A stretch of 64,000 bases of DNA from Tubiluchus corallicola (lineage: Eukaryota; Priapulida; Priapulimorpha; Priapulimorphida; Tubiluchidae), in NCBI GenBank assembly GCA_030141605.1, contig JAQGDQ010000024.1, positions 885,501 to 949,500 on the forward strand, written 5' to 3'. Below, in pieces: positions 60,001-62,639 of this stretch (within the stretch, counting starts at the first letter, position 1; each line of letters begins with the position of its first letter). Both the position numbers and the translations under genes were made by a program. The notes under the pieces were generated by a model that saw only the letters and a list, made by a program, of their open reading frames with translations, searched no databases and was not told the origin of the DNA.

Positions 60001-62295
60001 CTTTAGTATCTTCAGAAGTACTACTGTCCACTATTATGCAGCGATAAGTATCCTCATCAGACGTTACAGCATCACGAATTGATAAATCAAAATGAGTTTC
60101 ACCATAATCATCGTCCTCAACTACTTCAATGTCTATGCGCCTGTTATTAGTTATAATATCGTCATTTTCAGTAAGTGTGTCAAATCGCGTGTTCGTTCTT
60201 CTTTTCTGCCAGCTCACCTACAAAATCGTTAAGTTTCCATAAACATCTAAAATGGAAAGTCAACTAAACATAAATGCGCAGCTGAATGAAGAAGTCAATC
60301 ATTTCGTGCAACAAACACTGTTAACTTTGGGAATACACATACGGTGGCTATTAGTAGCTGTTAATACAACTACGACTATTGCTATGACAACCACTGCTAC
60401 TACTACCACTGTTTCTGTTACAACTGCTACTACTACTACTACTACCACTACCACTATCATACCACCAGTACTACTACTACTTCTACCACCATCACTACCA
60501 CCACCGTGAGATAAACAACAATAACTACTTTAAAATTGTAAAATTATTGTATTGCCCTACGACAGTTCTCGCTAGATATCAAGTAAAATGTCAATTCCTT
60601 TCAGATAAATGGCAGATAAAAAATTCATGATATAAAGCACTAATAATACTTAAAATAATTCACTTCTATCATTCTTACAAACATCAAATGAAAAAATGCA
60701 GAAAAATGTTTAAACCTTTCTTAGCGCCACTGCGATGTTCAATATTAAATATGAAAAACAAAAATATACATACTACATCTGATCCTAAATTTCCTGACAC
60801 TGAACATCGAAGACTGATGCGTGCATCTTCCCTCACGGTGATTTCAGGGGTAATGCGAACAATAGAAAGCTTTGTACCGCCTATAACATAGAACCGAGAT
60901 TAAAACACTTAAAACAAATGCTCCACTAACTGTAACAGCATAAATTGATTTTGGCACATAAAAGATATAGTTCACACTCTCACTCATACTATCAACATTT
61001 TGCAAACATTCCACATTTTTGAAAAGAGTAGCTGTTGATTTTTGTTTCTCAGGACAAGCAAACTCTATTCATAAATACATATTTTGCAATACATGTCTTT
61101 ACAAATTGAAGATATGCTACTAAAAGAGTAAACTACATGCAATAGCTATCTCATCTCAAAAAAAAATCTCAGTTGTCTTACGGTGAATACAGAACCACAT
61201 GTTAATTTTCAACACAAAGAAAAATTTTTACTTATCAAAATGCATTCAAATGAAGTACAAGCATTTTTATCATGTGCTGTCTAAAACATCAGGATTCAAC
61301 TAATTTTTTCTTAGAACGAAACGATTTTAGAACGAAAATTTACCACAAAATTTTTCTCGAATATCTAGCAAACCGAAAAGCTAAAAAAACCCAAACAGTA
61401 ATTTTACTATGGATACACAAAATAGCCTAAGTGCAGCTCCTTAATGTGCACTATAATGTGATAGGTCGTAGATACAAAGTTAAAACAAAAAACAATTTTG
61501 GTTTTCTTCTAAAGATGGATTAAAGCACCAAATAGCAACTTACTTGTAATTTTAAATGCATAACAGCAATTAGACAACAGGTAATGTGATGGCATAGTGC
61601 ATTTTACTTACCATACAAAACTGCAATAAGATGCCACATTAACACCGTATCAAGCTATATTCAAACTACCGAAAAGTGACTACTGAAAATTGTGATTTTT
61701 GTAATCCATCTCAATGAATTGCAGCAGTCAACTCGAGCCCAACATTGTTTCTTGCTAAGTTAGCTATTTGGATTAATGTACTTAATGAACGACTGAATAA
61801 CAAGATTGCAGATGTATTCCAAAGAGGTTTGCACTGCACTATCAGTGTCCAACATCACAAAAAAACGTGAATTTGTTTTATGCAAGTTCGCTTTCAATAT
61901 GTTTTCAATGCACGAGAAGCCCAAGTTGGGATGTATGTAATAATCTAATGCCAGTCTGAATTGAGATACAGTACATATACAAATATTAACTCCATCCATT
62001 CGTTATGGAAAACCATGAGTGCTGTTGCAGGAATTATACCACCAGCACAGTTTCTATATATTTACTGCATACCTACAACATCCACGGTTACGTCTCTGCT
62101 GCTAGACATGCTACTCGTCATGCATCTGTACGTTCCATCATCATCAACCTCAACATCGGCTATGGTCAACTTAAAAACATCCTGTCCATTCTTACTATCT
62201 TCTGTGACTCCAATCCGCCTGTCTTCCACTTCCACATCTGTATCCTCACTAAGAAGTGTGGTGCTGGAACTGCTTCTCACTTTGTGCCATTGAAT
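12821..62295 (-). CDS. Giant Ig/Kunitz/fibrinogen-related surface protein gene, 42 exons, 5' incomplete
   Basis: At least 42 exons were delimited by hand from GT/AG sites; all join in frame. From 5' to 3' they encode twelve Ig domains, Kunitz 1, Ig13-15, FReD1 with Kunitz 2 inserted, a linker, FReD2 and a hydrophobic C-terminus ending at TAG 12821-12823. Coding length is about 6.7 kb. Domain borders are phase 1 throughout, so modules can be duplicated or moved without frame damage. The first exon seen encodes only the second half of an Ig domain, so the signal peptide and more domains lie beyond 62,295 and probably beyond the window. The family role is adhesion or recognition outside the cell, inferred from domains only. 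The weakest point is whether the Ig part and the FReD part are one transcript. Matching phases, no in-frame stop and uniform strand favour one gene. Confidence 0.75.
13530..16269 (-). CDS. FReD2: second fibrinogen-related (CASPR-type) domain, five exons
   Basis: Exons are 16144-16269, 15123-15215, 14644-14758, 14026-14145 and 13530-13687, with internal phases 1, 1, 2, 2. The translation runs SGIYYIDPDGPGGLDKF, then GSYMNQVTYKG, then ASMDQIISLIEASRTCDQFI with RYECKGS, then VYAWWVGRDGIVQQRNWGGA, then CNCDVNNSTFWDEDSGLLND, LPVTQIRFGDTGG and LLGPLRCY. This order and the cysteine pattern match the fibrinogen-like region of contactin-associated proteins (WGGA, CNCD.N, D.G.L..K..LPV, FGDTG, LGPL.C). 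All diagnostic segments are present, so the domain appears intact. Introns of 300 to 900 bp separate the exons. Confidence 0.85.
16324..17223. other. Intron sequence, nothing recognised
   Basis: Between the FReD2 first exon and the linker exon lies AT-rich intron. A 60-codon plus-strand frame at 16729 is low-complexity and lacks any motif. No transposon ends are visible. Confidence 0.5.
17224..17343 (-). CDS. Ser/Thr-rich linker exon between FReD1 and FReD2
   Basis: This 120-nt exon has phase 1 at both ends. It encodes about 40 residues: KALPYNPRRSCHNDPDVPG, then a run rich in Thr and Ser (STTTETSVSTTLLTPPSG). It looks like a flexible, probably O-glycosylated spacer. Splice sites are AG at 17344-17345 and GT before 17224, both read on the minus strand. 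It contains one cysteine. No known domain is recognised. Confidence 0.65.
17552..34142 (-). CDS. FReD1: first fibrinogen-related domain, interrupted by Kunitz 2 and by a 13.6-kb intron
   Basis: FReD1 exons are 34029-34142 (SSCDEMAPDGKPGMYMIDSD), 32196-32294 (ENCELVDGYEAAGSYSKN), 31862-31976 (VAIDQIRSLVKHSDFCDQYL, RYEC), 31340-31450 (FWKSYDGKQQQSWAGA) and 17552-17706 (CNCDANQNMWTEDSG, LPVSSLHFGDTGG, VLGPLRC). They correspond one-to-one with the five FReD2 exons, with equal phases and, for the third exon, equal length (115 nt). The Kunitz exon 33198-33365 sits between the first and second FReD1 exons. The usual WGGA appears as WAGA. The last exon is 13.6 kb away, and the intron between is phase 2 on both sides. 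Confidence 0.8.
17782..18016. mobile_element. Short MITE-like inverted-repeat element
   Basis: GCATGCGCAGAGAGAGAG near 17787 is mirrored by CTCTCTCTGCACATGC near 17998-18013, giving inverted ends about 16 bp long around a 230-bp core. I could not identify a target duplication, so it may be only a chance pair of GA/TC-rich tracts. Confidence 0.35.
18900..19841 (+). CDS. Class A (rhodopsin-type) GPCR, copy 1
   Basis: A single-exon 313-residue receptor. The start is the ATG at 18900, followed by NTSLNFTL. An earlier frame start would be TTG and is rejected. The short N-terminus has two NxS/T sites. Seven hydrophobic segments follow. LSCTDLLNG marks TM2 (D2.50), DRYVSITRPLHY the end of TM3, W in TM4 (VSWIFAFLIP), and NAANPIF TM7. 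The TM3-top Cys and an ECL2 Cys (EECRIF) are present. TM6 reads IFSCPML, so the usual CWxP tryptophan is Ser, and NPxxY reads NPIFT. The ligand is unknown. Like the other copies it lies in the host intron on the opposite strand. It is the most divergent intact copy and shares its longer 5' leader with copy 5. Confidence 0.9.
   Translation: MNTSLNFTLGESHLTLYMGLHYSENSNRFLCAVQILMGIFSIIINTLIIIALKNSEAMTEPSHKIIISLSCTDLLNGVLVATSTIFYFVHNDKLCLTLSYLMCLTLCQCSNNVMLIAFDRYVSITRPLHYYQIVTEKRMVVMIFVSWIFAFLIPSLSMTVFKRISIFEECRIFFFVVDGTHRLCFVVAILLLVFIFVVYIQLWIIVRRHRSRIQSEHSGGYAAQLKRHLSDAKPFLIILGAFFIFSCPMLIAVALAMFNVHYQKFDITAVLMFYIGNAANPIFTIQDKRVKSAVKQCFNRWIQCKYGSQNGQQ
20414..21348. mobile_element. Solo LTR (935 bp) between GPCR copies 1 and 2
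   Basis: The insert begins TGTAACGTGCC, ends CACCTCACA (TG...CA) and is flanked on both sides by AAAAC (20409-20413 and 21349-21353), a 5-bp target duplication. Its limits are confirmed by the paralogous spacers after copies 2 and 4, which read straight from CACCTAAAAC into CAAATTATA with no insert. No primer-binding site, gag or pol is present, so it is a solo LTR, probably Gypsy- or BEL-like. Long frames in either orientation inside it (to 189 codons) have no recognisable domain. Confidence 0.75.
21927..22874 (+). CDS. Class A (rhodopsin-type) GPCR, copy 2
   Basis: An intronless 315-residue receptor starting at ATG 21927 (NTSLNFTLTESNLT, three potential N-glycosylation sites). Landmarks: Asn45 in TM1, Asp73 in LSCTDLL, Cys95, Asp119-Arg120-Tyr121, Trp147, ECL2 Cys170, Pro249 in FTCP and Asn281-Pro282 in NPIFT. 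The TM6 toggle Trp is Thr and the NPxxY Tyr is Thr. There is no TM5 proline. The C-tail is short and basic with a Cys (QKCKYGS), a possible palmitoylation site. Copy 2 differs little from copy 4, and its first ~400 bp are almost identical to the 5' part of copy 3. Upstream it lacks the ~190-bp leader block of copies 1 and 5. Confidence 0.92.
   Translation: MNTSLNFTLTESNLTLYTGLHYSEKSIQVLCAVQILMGTFSIIINTLIITSLKNSEAMTEPSHKIIISLSCTDLLNGVLVATSTTFYYVHNDKLCLTLSYLMCLTLCQCSNNVMLIAFDRYVSITRPLHYYQIVTEKRIVVMILVSWIFAFLIPSLSLTIFKRTSISEECRIFFIVKDVIHRLCFAVVILLFLAIFAVYIQVWIIVRRHSRSRIHSEHSGGYAAQLKKHLSIAKPFLIVLGIFFIFTCPMIIAYALAMFNVHYQKFDMAVVLTFYIGTAANPIFTIQDKKVKSAVKQRLTRWMQKCKYGSQCEQQ
24021..24530 (+). pseudogene. 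Truncated chimeric GPCR, copy 3
   Basis: The frame starts at ATG 24021 and stops with TAA at 24528-24530 after 169 residues, inside ECL2 (TSSFEA), so TM5-TM7 are missing. Up to about 24425 it matches copy 2 almost exactly. After that (VVVILASWIFAFLIP, VLKRTSSFE) it matches copy 5 instead. It carries DKY in place of DRY (ALDKYVSITRP). The break falls where GAAGCTTAAGCTT of the 42-bp upstream repeat begins. It is most likely non-functional as a receptor. A four-TM fragment could in principle be made, but nothing supports that. Confidence 0.85.
24525..24674. repeat. 42-bp tandem repeat at the GPCR copy-3 truncation
   Basis: Three full units and a partial fourth start at 24525, 24567, 24609 and 24651. 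Each begins GCTTAAGCTTCCATCAACAC. A single unit is present upstream of the other copies (for example near 21791 and 26750). The array directly abuts the broken coding sequence and leads into the leader of copy 4. Because 42 is divisible by 3, it creates a spurious repetitive ORF (SFHQHKNIIRLM). Confidence 0.9.
24786..25733 (+). CDS. Class A (rhodopsin-type) GPCR, copy 4
   Basis: An intronless 315-residue receptor starting at ATG 24786. It is nearly identical to copy 2 over most of its length and in its 3' flank, which stays almost identical for hundreds of bases (compare 22875-23500 with 25734-26360). DRYVSITRPLHY, SCTDLLNG, FTCP and NPIFT are all present. Differences from copy 2 cluster in TM3 (CQCCNNAMLIAFDR), ECL2-TM5 (EECRIFFIIKDVIHKLCF) and ICL3 (DGYTGQLKKHL). 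Only about 250 bp separate it from the broken copy 3, so the two were brought together by the deletion that truncated copy 3. Confidence 0.92.
   Translation: MNTSLNFTLTESNLTLYTELHYSEKSIQFLCAVQILMGTFSIIINTLIITSLKNSEAMTEPSHKIIISLSCTDLLNGVLVATSTAFYFVHNDKLCLILSYLICLTLCQCCNNAMLIAFDRYVSITRPLHYYQIVTEKRMVVMILVSWIFAFLTPSLSLTTFKRTSISEECRIFFIIKDVIHKLCFVVAILLFLAIFAVYIQVWIIVRRHSRSRIHSEHSDGYTGQLKKHLSDAKPFLIVLSIFFIFTCPMIIAYALAMFNVHYQKFDMAAVLTFYLGTAANPIFTIQDKKVKSAVKQRLTRWMQKCKYGSQSEQQ
27055..27981 (+). CDS. Class A (rhodopsin-type) GPCR, copy 5
   Basis: A 308-residue receptor starting at ATG 27055, chosen because all copies align from MNTSLNFTL. The upstream in-frame extension begins at a TTG and is leader sequence. 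Features are as in the family: DRYVSITRPLHY, LSCTDLLNG, two ECL/TM3 cysteines and NPIFT. TM6 reads IFKCPMI, which puts a Lys at the toggle position, unusual inside a membrane helix. The C-terminus ends RWIKKMQK and is seven residues shorter than copies 2 and 4. Its sequence from TM4 on is the donor-like match for the 3' part of chimeric copy 3. Confidence 0.92.
   Translation: MNTSLNFTLAESSLRLYTELHYSENSIQFLCAVQILTGTFSIIINTLIITSLKNSEALTEPSHKIIISLSCTDLLNGVLVATSTTFYYVHNEKLCLTLSYLICLTLCQCSNNVMLIAFDRYVSITRPLHYYQIVTEKRMVVVILASWIFAFLIPSLSMTVLKRTSSFEECRIFYIVEDGTHRLCFAVVILLFLVIFVVYIRMWIIVRRHSRSRIQSELSGKYAAQLKKHLSIAKPFLIVLGIFFIFKCPMIIAMALAMFNVHYQKFDIAAVLMFYIGTAANPIFTIQDKRVKCAVKQCLTRWIKKMQK
28937..30259. 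mobile_element. Non-autonomous hAT-like element with subterminal repeats
   Basis: The element starts CAGTGTTGTAGTACTCAAGT and ends ACTTGAATATAATAATACTG; reversed, the ends match at 15 of 20 positions. The flanks are ATTAAGAC (28929-28936) and ATTAAGAA (30260-30267), an 8-bp target duplication with one change, as hAT elements make. Near both ends, and densely at 30000-30230, motifs like ACATAATGACTCGAGACTTG recur about every 30 bp; such subterminal repeats are typical transposase-binding arrays. No transposase is encoded. Confidence 0.75.
29140..29268. repeat. 42-bp tandem repeat inside the hAT-like element
   Basis: Three units with a 42-bp period start at 29140, 29182 and 29224, each with GGGCAGTAAAACAAACAATA or a close variant. 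The unit differs in sequence from the GPCR-linked 42-bp repeat. It generates a meaningless open frame rich in Asn. Confidence 0.75.
30300..31224 (+). pseudogene. Old GPCR pseudogene, sixth member of the cluster
   Basis: Segments of the same receptor family survive in different frames. Near 30580-30660, ANIMILIALDEYR aligns with NNVMLIAFDRYVS. Near 31040-31080, LMSMSLAMFD aligns with the TM6 end. Near 31118-31224, GATVNPSFAIQNKEIKSVLK then SWWTQYFNNSS and TAA aligns with TM7 and the C-tail. Stops and frameshifts break all other parts. It is much more diverged from copies 1-5 than they are from each other, so it died earlier. The hAT-like element ends just upstream of it. Confidence 0.75.
33198..33365 (-). 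CDS. Kunitz domain 2 (inserted in FReD1)
   Basis: One 168-nt exon with phase 1 at both ends encodes a complete Kunitz/BPTI fold. The six-cysteine spacing is C-8-C-15-C-7-C-12-C-3-C, with the diagnostic FVYGGC and a NNF triad (DGNDNNFETEKEC). The residue after the second Cys, the P1 position of inhibitors, is Phe (GPCFALFRR), where trypsin inhibitors have Lys or Arg. It is therefore a candidate chymotrypsin-like inhibitor or a non-inhibitory binding module. It is closely similar to Kunitz 1, pointing to intragenic duplication. It is part of a large surface-type protein, and nothing marks it as venom-type. Confidence 0.9.
34784..35086 (-). CDS. Ig15, single-exon I-set-like domain
   Basis: This 303-nt exon has phase 1 at both ends and encodes a full Ig domain: SLICTVQANPRPKIMW (B-strand Cys and core Trp), STLHILDLREADFGLYYC and EAENNKGYASA. 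The DxGxYxC-type motif is DFGLYYC. It resembles NCAM/contactin-type I-set domains more than the two-exon domains upstream, and it is the only Ig domain here with no internal intron. Confidence 0.88.
35198..35960 (-). CDS. Ig14, two-exon Ig domain with phase-2 internal intron
   Basis: Exon 35831-35960 encodes ALNIIIQDDELTVDAKTEAQ, LLCDIERGDDTFIYWQRNG. Exon 35198-35313 encodes YNLLSVSKDDAGEYTCFATD. The internal intron lies after the core Trp in phase 2, unlike the phase-0 Cys/Trp intron of Ig2-Ig13. This suggests a different origin from the upstream array. Length is about 80 residues, short but with both Cys, Trp and DAGEYTC. Confidence 0.85.
35482..35705. repeat. 112-bp tandem duplication in an intron
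   Basis: Two copies of a 112-bp sequence start at 35482 and 35594 (CAGCAACTTAGGTATACTT...). They differ at only a few positions, including CCAAGTTG/CTCATGTTG and TTTTGTG/TTTCGTG. The repeat lies between the two exons of Ig14. Confidence 0.9.
35961..37839. other. Intron, nothing recognised
   Basis: The left half of the 3-kb intron between Ig13 and Ig14 is AT-rich with no exon, TIR or conserved peptide that I can name. Frames at 36367-36687 and 37051-37239 have no recognisable motif. Confidence 0.45.
37840..38607. mobile_element. Pogo/Tigger-like non-autonomous element
   Basis: The left end CAGTCAAACCTCGTTATACC mirrors the right end GGTATAAAGAGGTTTAACTG. Both ends are flanked by TA (37838-37839, 38608-38609), the target duplication of Tc1/mariner/pogo elements. 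CAGT.AAACCTC.TTATA is the classic pogo/Tigger terminus. The 768-bp inside has no transposase. A run of 14 C (37861-37874) adjoins the left end and may be a sequencing or assembly weak spot. Confidence 0.8.
38765..38985 (+). repeat. tRNA-derived SINE-like element
   Basis: TCGGCCGAGTGG at 38772-38783 is an ideal A box, as in Leu/Ser-type tRNAs. GAGTTTAATACTAG at 38813 is a degenerate B box. A body of about 120 bp follows and ends in a T-rich CTTTTTGTCTTTGTC tail. The cloverleaf is eroded, so this is not called as a tRNA gene. Confidence 0.55.
39047..41207 (-). CDS. Ig13, two-exon Ig domain
   Basis: Exon 41101-41207 encodes PPAARIVSISDDQSLDVGDT and AALRCVVEDLTGSDT. Exon 39047-39269 encodes AAWEKVRGSNAMELTRGDQR through VRSSDAGEYRCRTTGRRSDE. 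The internal intron is phase 0 between Cys and Trp and the outer phases are 1. The 1.8-kb internal intron contains a pogo-like element and a direct repeat. This domain sits between Kunitz 1 and Ig14. Confidence 0.88.
39275..39835. repeat. Direct repeat of about 125 bp in an intron
   Basis: The sequences starting near 39275 (ATATGAATCATTTATTACTG) and near 39717 (ATATGATTCATTTACTACTG) run parallel for about 120 bp, to GGATTCAATATGG and GGATTCGATCCAG, at roughly 80-85% identity by eye. About 320 bp of unrelated sequence separates them. The first copy abuts the splice acceptor of Ig13's second exon. Confidence 0.7.
40072..41037. mobile_element. Pogo-like non-autonomous element, degenerate
   Basis: The left end CAGTAGGCACCGGTTAATAG and the right end, read in reverse, CTACATAAGGCGCTGCTTAA share the (C)TTAATAGACT motif, which also recurs internally near the left end (40089-40106). 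TA flanks both sides (40070-40071, 41038-41039). No transposase is visible. The right end is eroded, so the exact limit is uncertain. Confidence 0.6.
41208..42793. other. Intron, nothing recognised
   Basis: This AT-rich intron lies between Kunitz 1 and Ig13. I see no exon, terminal repeats or coding remnant in it. Confidence 0.5.
42794..42961 (-). CDS. Kunitz domain 1
   Basis: A single 168-nt exon with phase 1 at both ends. It encodes DDVCLQEADPGDCFALNRRW, then CKQFIYGGCGGNDNNF and EQCSSVC. Cysteine spacing C-8-C-15-C-7-C-12-C-3-C is exactly that of Kunitz/BPTI domains, with IYGGC present. The P1-equivalent residue is Phe. It lies between Ig12 and Ig13. A signal peptide is not expected here because the domain is internal. 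Confidence 0.92.
43080..43615 (+). mobile_element. LINE 3' end remnant, antisense in an intron
   Basis: The plus strand encodes SPLWYGATMQRD and LDKIIKSATKIVA, then KYFEILPSGCRYSSINAKTT and LNSFYPVAI in shifted frames. This is the end of many L2/CR1-like ORF2 proteins (LWYG, LDKI..SA.KI, LPSGRRYRSI..KT.R..NSF.P.AI). It ends with an ATTACT-rich simple repeat near 43590-43612, about 55 bp from an Ig12 exon. Confidence 0.65.
43671..44269 (-). CDS. Ig12, two-exon Ig domain
   Basis: Exon 44136-44269 encodes RLRDSLSDITEANPTIADIS and QDVSMECTFRNLGNND. Exon 43671-43902 encodes ASWEKIEDNDERVLTVNN through INADDEGTYRCITITSQG. Outer phases are 1 and the internal intron is phase 0. Its N-terminal extension before the Ig fold is about ten residues longer than in its neighbours. 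Confidence 0.88.
45005..45051. repeat. (GT)n microsatellite
   Basis: About 23 GT repeats with a GCGC interruption. It abuts a SINE-like body on its right and, read on the minus strand, would be a (CA)n tail of that repeat. Confidence 0.9.
45053..45210 (-). repeat. SINE-like body related to the 7-kb element
   Basis: Read on the minus strand it contains ATCCAAACATAGCTAGGACA, which matches ATCCAAACATAGCTAAGACA near 7058. Similarity continues for about 60 bp. The tRNA-like head is not evident here. Confidence 0.5.
45273..48916 (-). CDS. Ig11, two-exon Ig domain with a transposon in its intron
   Basis: Exon 48795-48916 encodes GGDTSSTGARIEEITSDDDY and IFLECVVSGLRGSTK. Exon 45273-45498 encodes IRWQKQRTSGSYQTLTEGDR through SSDESTYRCISTDSNPSSD. 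The 3.3-kb phase-0 intron between them carries an inverted-repeat transposon of about 2.5 kb. The E/Y motif reads DESTYRC instead of DxGTYRC. Confidence 0.87.
46820..47263 (-). pseudogene. Transposon-internal ORF remnant
   Basis: A 147-codon minus-strand frame contains ALQAIHANSVATRLQLSEI, LIRVLEHFAVFLYHKDGTLT, SLFS and GFLNLEKPYLHTKI. The LERF.V.LYD.TS...VN..RK.LF pattern followed by PSP.EWG is one I associate with a repetitive protein family of cnidarian and arthropod genomes. That is recall, not a search. It lies inside the inverted-repeat element, so it is probably that element's decayed protein. Confidence 0.4.
47352..47807. mobile_element. Pogo/Tigger-like MITE nested in the larger transposon
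   Basis: The ends CAGTCAACCTTGGATATAAG and CTTATACCCGAGGTTGACTG are inverted copies, and TA flanks both sides (47350-47351, 47808-47809). The 456-bp interior keeps further subterminal similarity (GGGACACCACCGG against CCGGTGTTGGTGGTCCC) and has no ORF. It was inserted after the larger element. Confidence 0.85.
48917..50321. other. Intron, nothing firmly recognised
   Basis: Between the Ig10 and Ig11 exons. Two overlapping minus frames at 49203-49498 are open for over 80 codons. The stretch 49205-49440 is more GC-rich than its surroundings, so a transposon remnant is possible, but I cannot name it. Confidence 0.35.
50322..50996 (-). CDS. Ig10, two-exon Ig domain
   Basis: Exon 50884-50996 encodes SGSFDSEITFISSNMNKE and VELECTVSGLTGRFT. 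Exon 50322-50544 encodes VRWQKGDRGSYKTLTEGNDI through VQQSDSGVYRCITTDSSP. Phases are 1-0-1. Its N half resembles the beta type and its C half the alpha type of the tandem unit downstream of it in coordinate. Confidence 0.9.
51373..52184 (-). CDS. Ig9, two-exon Ig domain (beta-like)
   Basis: Exon 52078-52184 encodes SGAFITFISSDVTARRSQ and VTLECEVDGLESRTT. Exon 51373-51595 encodes VDWEKIDGRNVVTLTHGTDR through VRSSDEGQFRCRIDDDSDSK. It aligns with the beta domains Ig5 and Ig7 (ITFIS, CEVDDL, CKIDDDSD) but is clearly older. The recent duplications stop just before it. Confidence 0.9.
52609..53525 (-). CDS. Ig8 (alpha type, tandem unit 1)
   Basis: Exon 53410-53525 encodes NGGTSTPTIIRVTPDITVRE and LLCSATGLSGSDT. 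Exon 52609-52837 encodes VRWEKRRSSSRYDTLTEDDN through ESSDDGTYRCITTDSGED. Phases are 1-0-1. It differs from Ig4 and Ig6 at single residues only (SSDSRISI against SSDNRISI, and Ile for Thr before RV), so it is the oldest of the recent set. Confidence 0.93.
53910..54590 (-). CDS. Ig7 (beta type, tandem unit)
   Basis: Exon 54481-54590 encodes TGSDARITFISDRTSLNG and LELECEVDDLPSSRN. Exon 53910-54114 encodes VEWEFISDGDVTLLTRGDNV through ENDAGFYRCKIDDDSDVK. Phases are 1-0-1. It is shorter than alpha domains (68 residues in the second exon against 76). It is nearly identical to Ig5. Confidence 0.93.
54793..55708 (-). CDS. Ig6 (alpha type, tandem unit)
   Basis: Exons 55593-55708 and 54793-55021. The encoded sequence (NGGTSTPTITRVTPDITVRE; VRWEKRRSSSRYDTLTEDDN; DDGTYRCITTDSGED) appears identical to Ig4 and near-identical to Ig8. 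Phases are 1-0-1, with canonical GT/AG sites preserved in all copies, so each duplicate should splice normally. Confidence 0.93.
56075..56755 (-). CDS. Ig5 (beta type, tandem unit)
   Basis: Exons 56646-56755 and 56075-56279. It encodes TGSDARITFISDRTSLNG with CEVDDLPSSRN, then VEWEFISDGEVTLLTRGDNV with DAGFYRCKIDDDSDV. One visible change from Ig7 is Glu for Asp before VTLLTRG. Confidence 0.93.
56958..57873 (-). CDS. Ig4 (alpha type, tandem unit)
   Basis: Exons 57758-57873 and 56958-57186, same phases and sequence as Ig6. It belongs to the third, gap-interrupted repeat copy. As in its paralogues, the only cysteines are the two of the Ig fold, and the C-terminal half is Asp/Glu/Ser-rich. Confidence 0.93.
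58230..58960 (-). CDS. Ig3 (beta type), second exon cut by scaffold gap
   Basis: Exon 58851-58960 encodes TGSDARITFISERTSLQN and LELDCEVDDLPTSRD. The second exon runs from 58230 into the N gap at 58400. By comparison with Ig5, about 36 nt (V-E-W through the strand before LLTRGDN) are hidden. The first exon is more divergent than those of Ig5 and Ig7 while the second is nearly identical, so the recent duplication boundary lies in or beside the gap. Confidence 0.85.
58400..58499. other. Assembly gap (100 N)
   Basis: Exactly 100 N, a conventional fixed-size scaffold gap of unknown true length. It truncates an exon in the third tandem copy. Sequence to its right (58500-58850) does not resemble the paralogous intron, so additional repeat copies could be collapsed here. 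Confidence 0.98.
59986..60880 (-). CDS. Ig2 (alpha type, ancient copy)
   Basis: Exon 60774-60880 encodes GTKLSIVRITPEITVRED and ISLRCSVSGNLGSDV. Exon 59986-60217 encodes VSWQKRRTNTRFDTLTENDD through VTSDEDTYRCIIVDSSTS. Phases are 1-0-1. It aligns with the alpha domains Ig4/6/8 over its whole length but is well diverged, showing that the alpha-beta alternation predates the recent tandem duplications. The motif is DEDTYRC, with Asp at the usual Gly. Confidence 0.9.
60363..60507. repeat. (ACT/ACC)n trinucleotide repeat in an intron
   Basis: An imperfect run of ACT, ACC and CCA triplets about 145 bp long lies between the two exons of Ig2. It creates an 85-codon Thr/Leu/Pro-rich frame that is an artefact of the repeat. 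Confidence 0.9.
60881..62072. other. Intron between Ig1 and Ig2, nothing recognised
   Basis: The 1.2-kb phase-1 intron is AT-rich. No exon-like segment, TIR pair or retroelement motif is visible. Confidence 0.45.
62073..62295 (-). CDS. Ig1 C-terminal half exon (5'-most exon in window)
   Basis: The exon starts after TGCTGCAG with IQWHKVRSSSSTTLLSEDTD and runs through VEVDDDGTYRCMTSSMSSS to VDVVG, ending in phase 1. It is the second half of a two-exon Ig domain. The matching N-terminal half with its Cys should lie upstream, but none is seen between 62,296 and 64,000, where a hAT-like remnant occupies much of the intron. The gene therefore continues past the window. Confidence 0.88.
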
Positions 62296-62639
62296 CTGCA
62301 GCAAAAATTTGCAAAATTAATGACAACTGTTAAAGTTGTGGTTGTGGTCTGGTTTTGCTAAATTCTAAATTGTTTGCTTTTGCTAATACCGCTTTAAATT
62401 AGTGAACATAATTATTCGATTGTTTTAAAAATGTTCTGAAGCACTTCTGCTGTTAGTGATATCTACCAGGAAGCAAGTTCGAATCGAATTTGTGACTTGC
62501 GATCTTCATTCAGACCGAATTTCAGCACTTTCGGTTCCGAATCGGGGTTAAATTCGAAGATTTTCCAATAAATTTTCAAATCACTAATAATGATTTCACA
62601 AAGAAAATGCATATTTCTTGATTTTGTACCAAGTAAACT

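Noticed and set aside
60252-60509. Thr/Leu/Pro-rich 85-codon ORF
   Set aside because: It is a translation of the (ACT/ACC)n microsatellite inside an intron.
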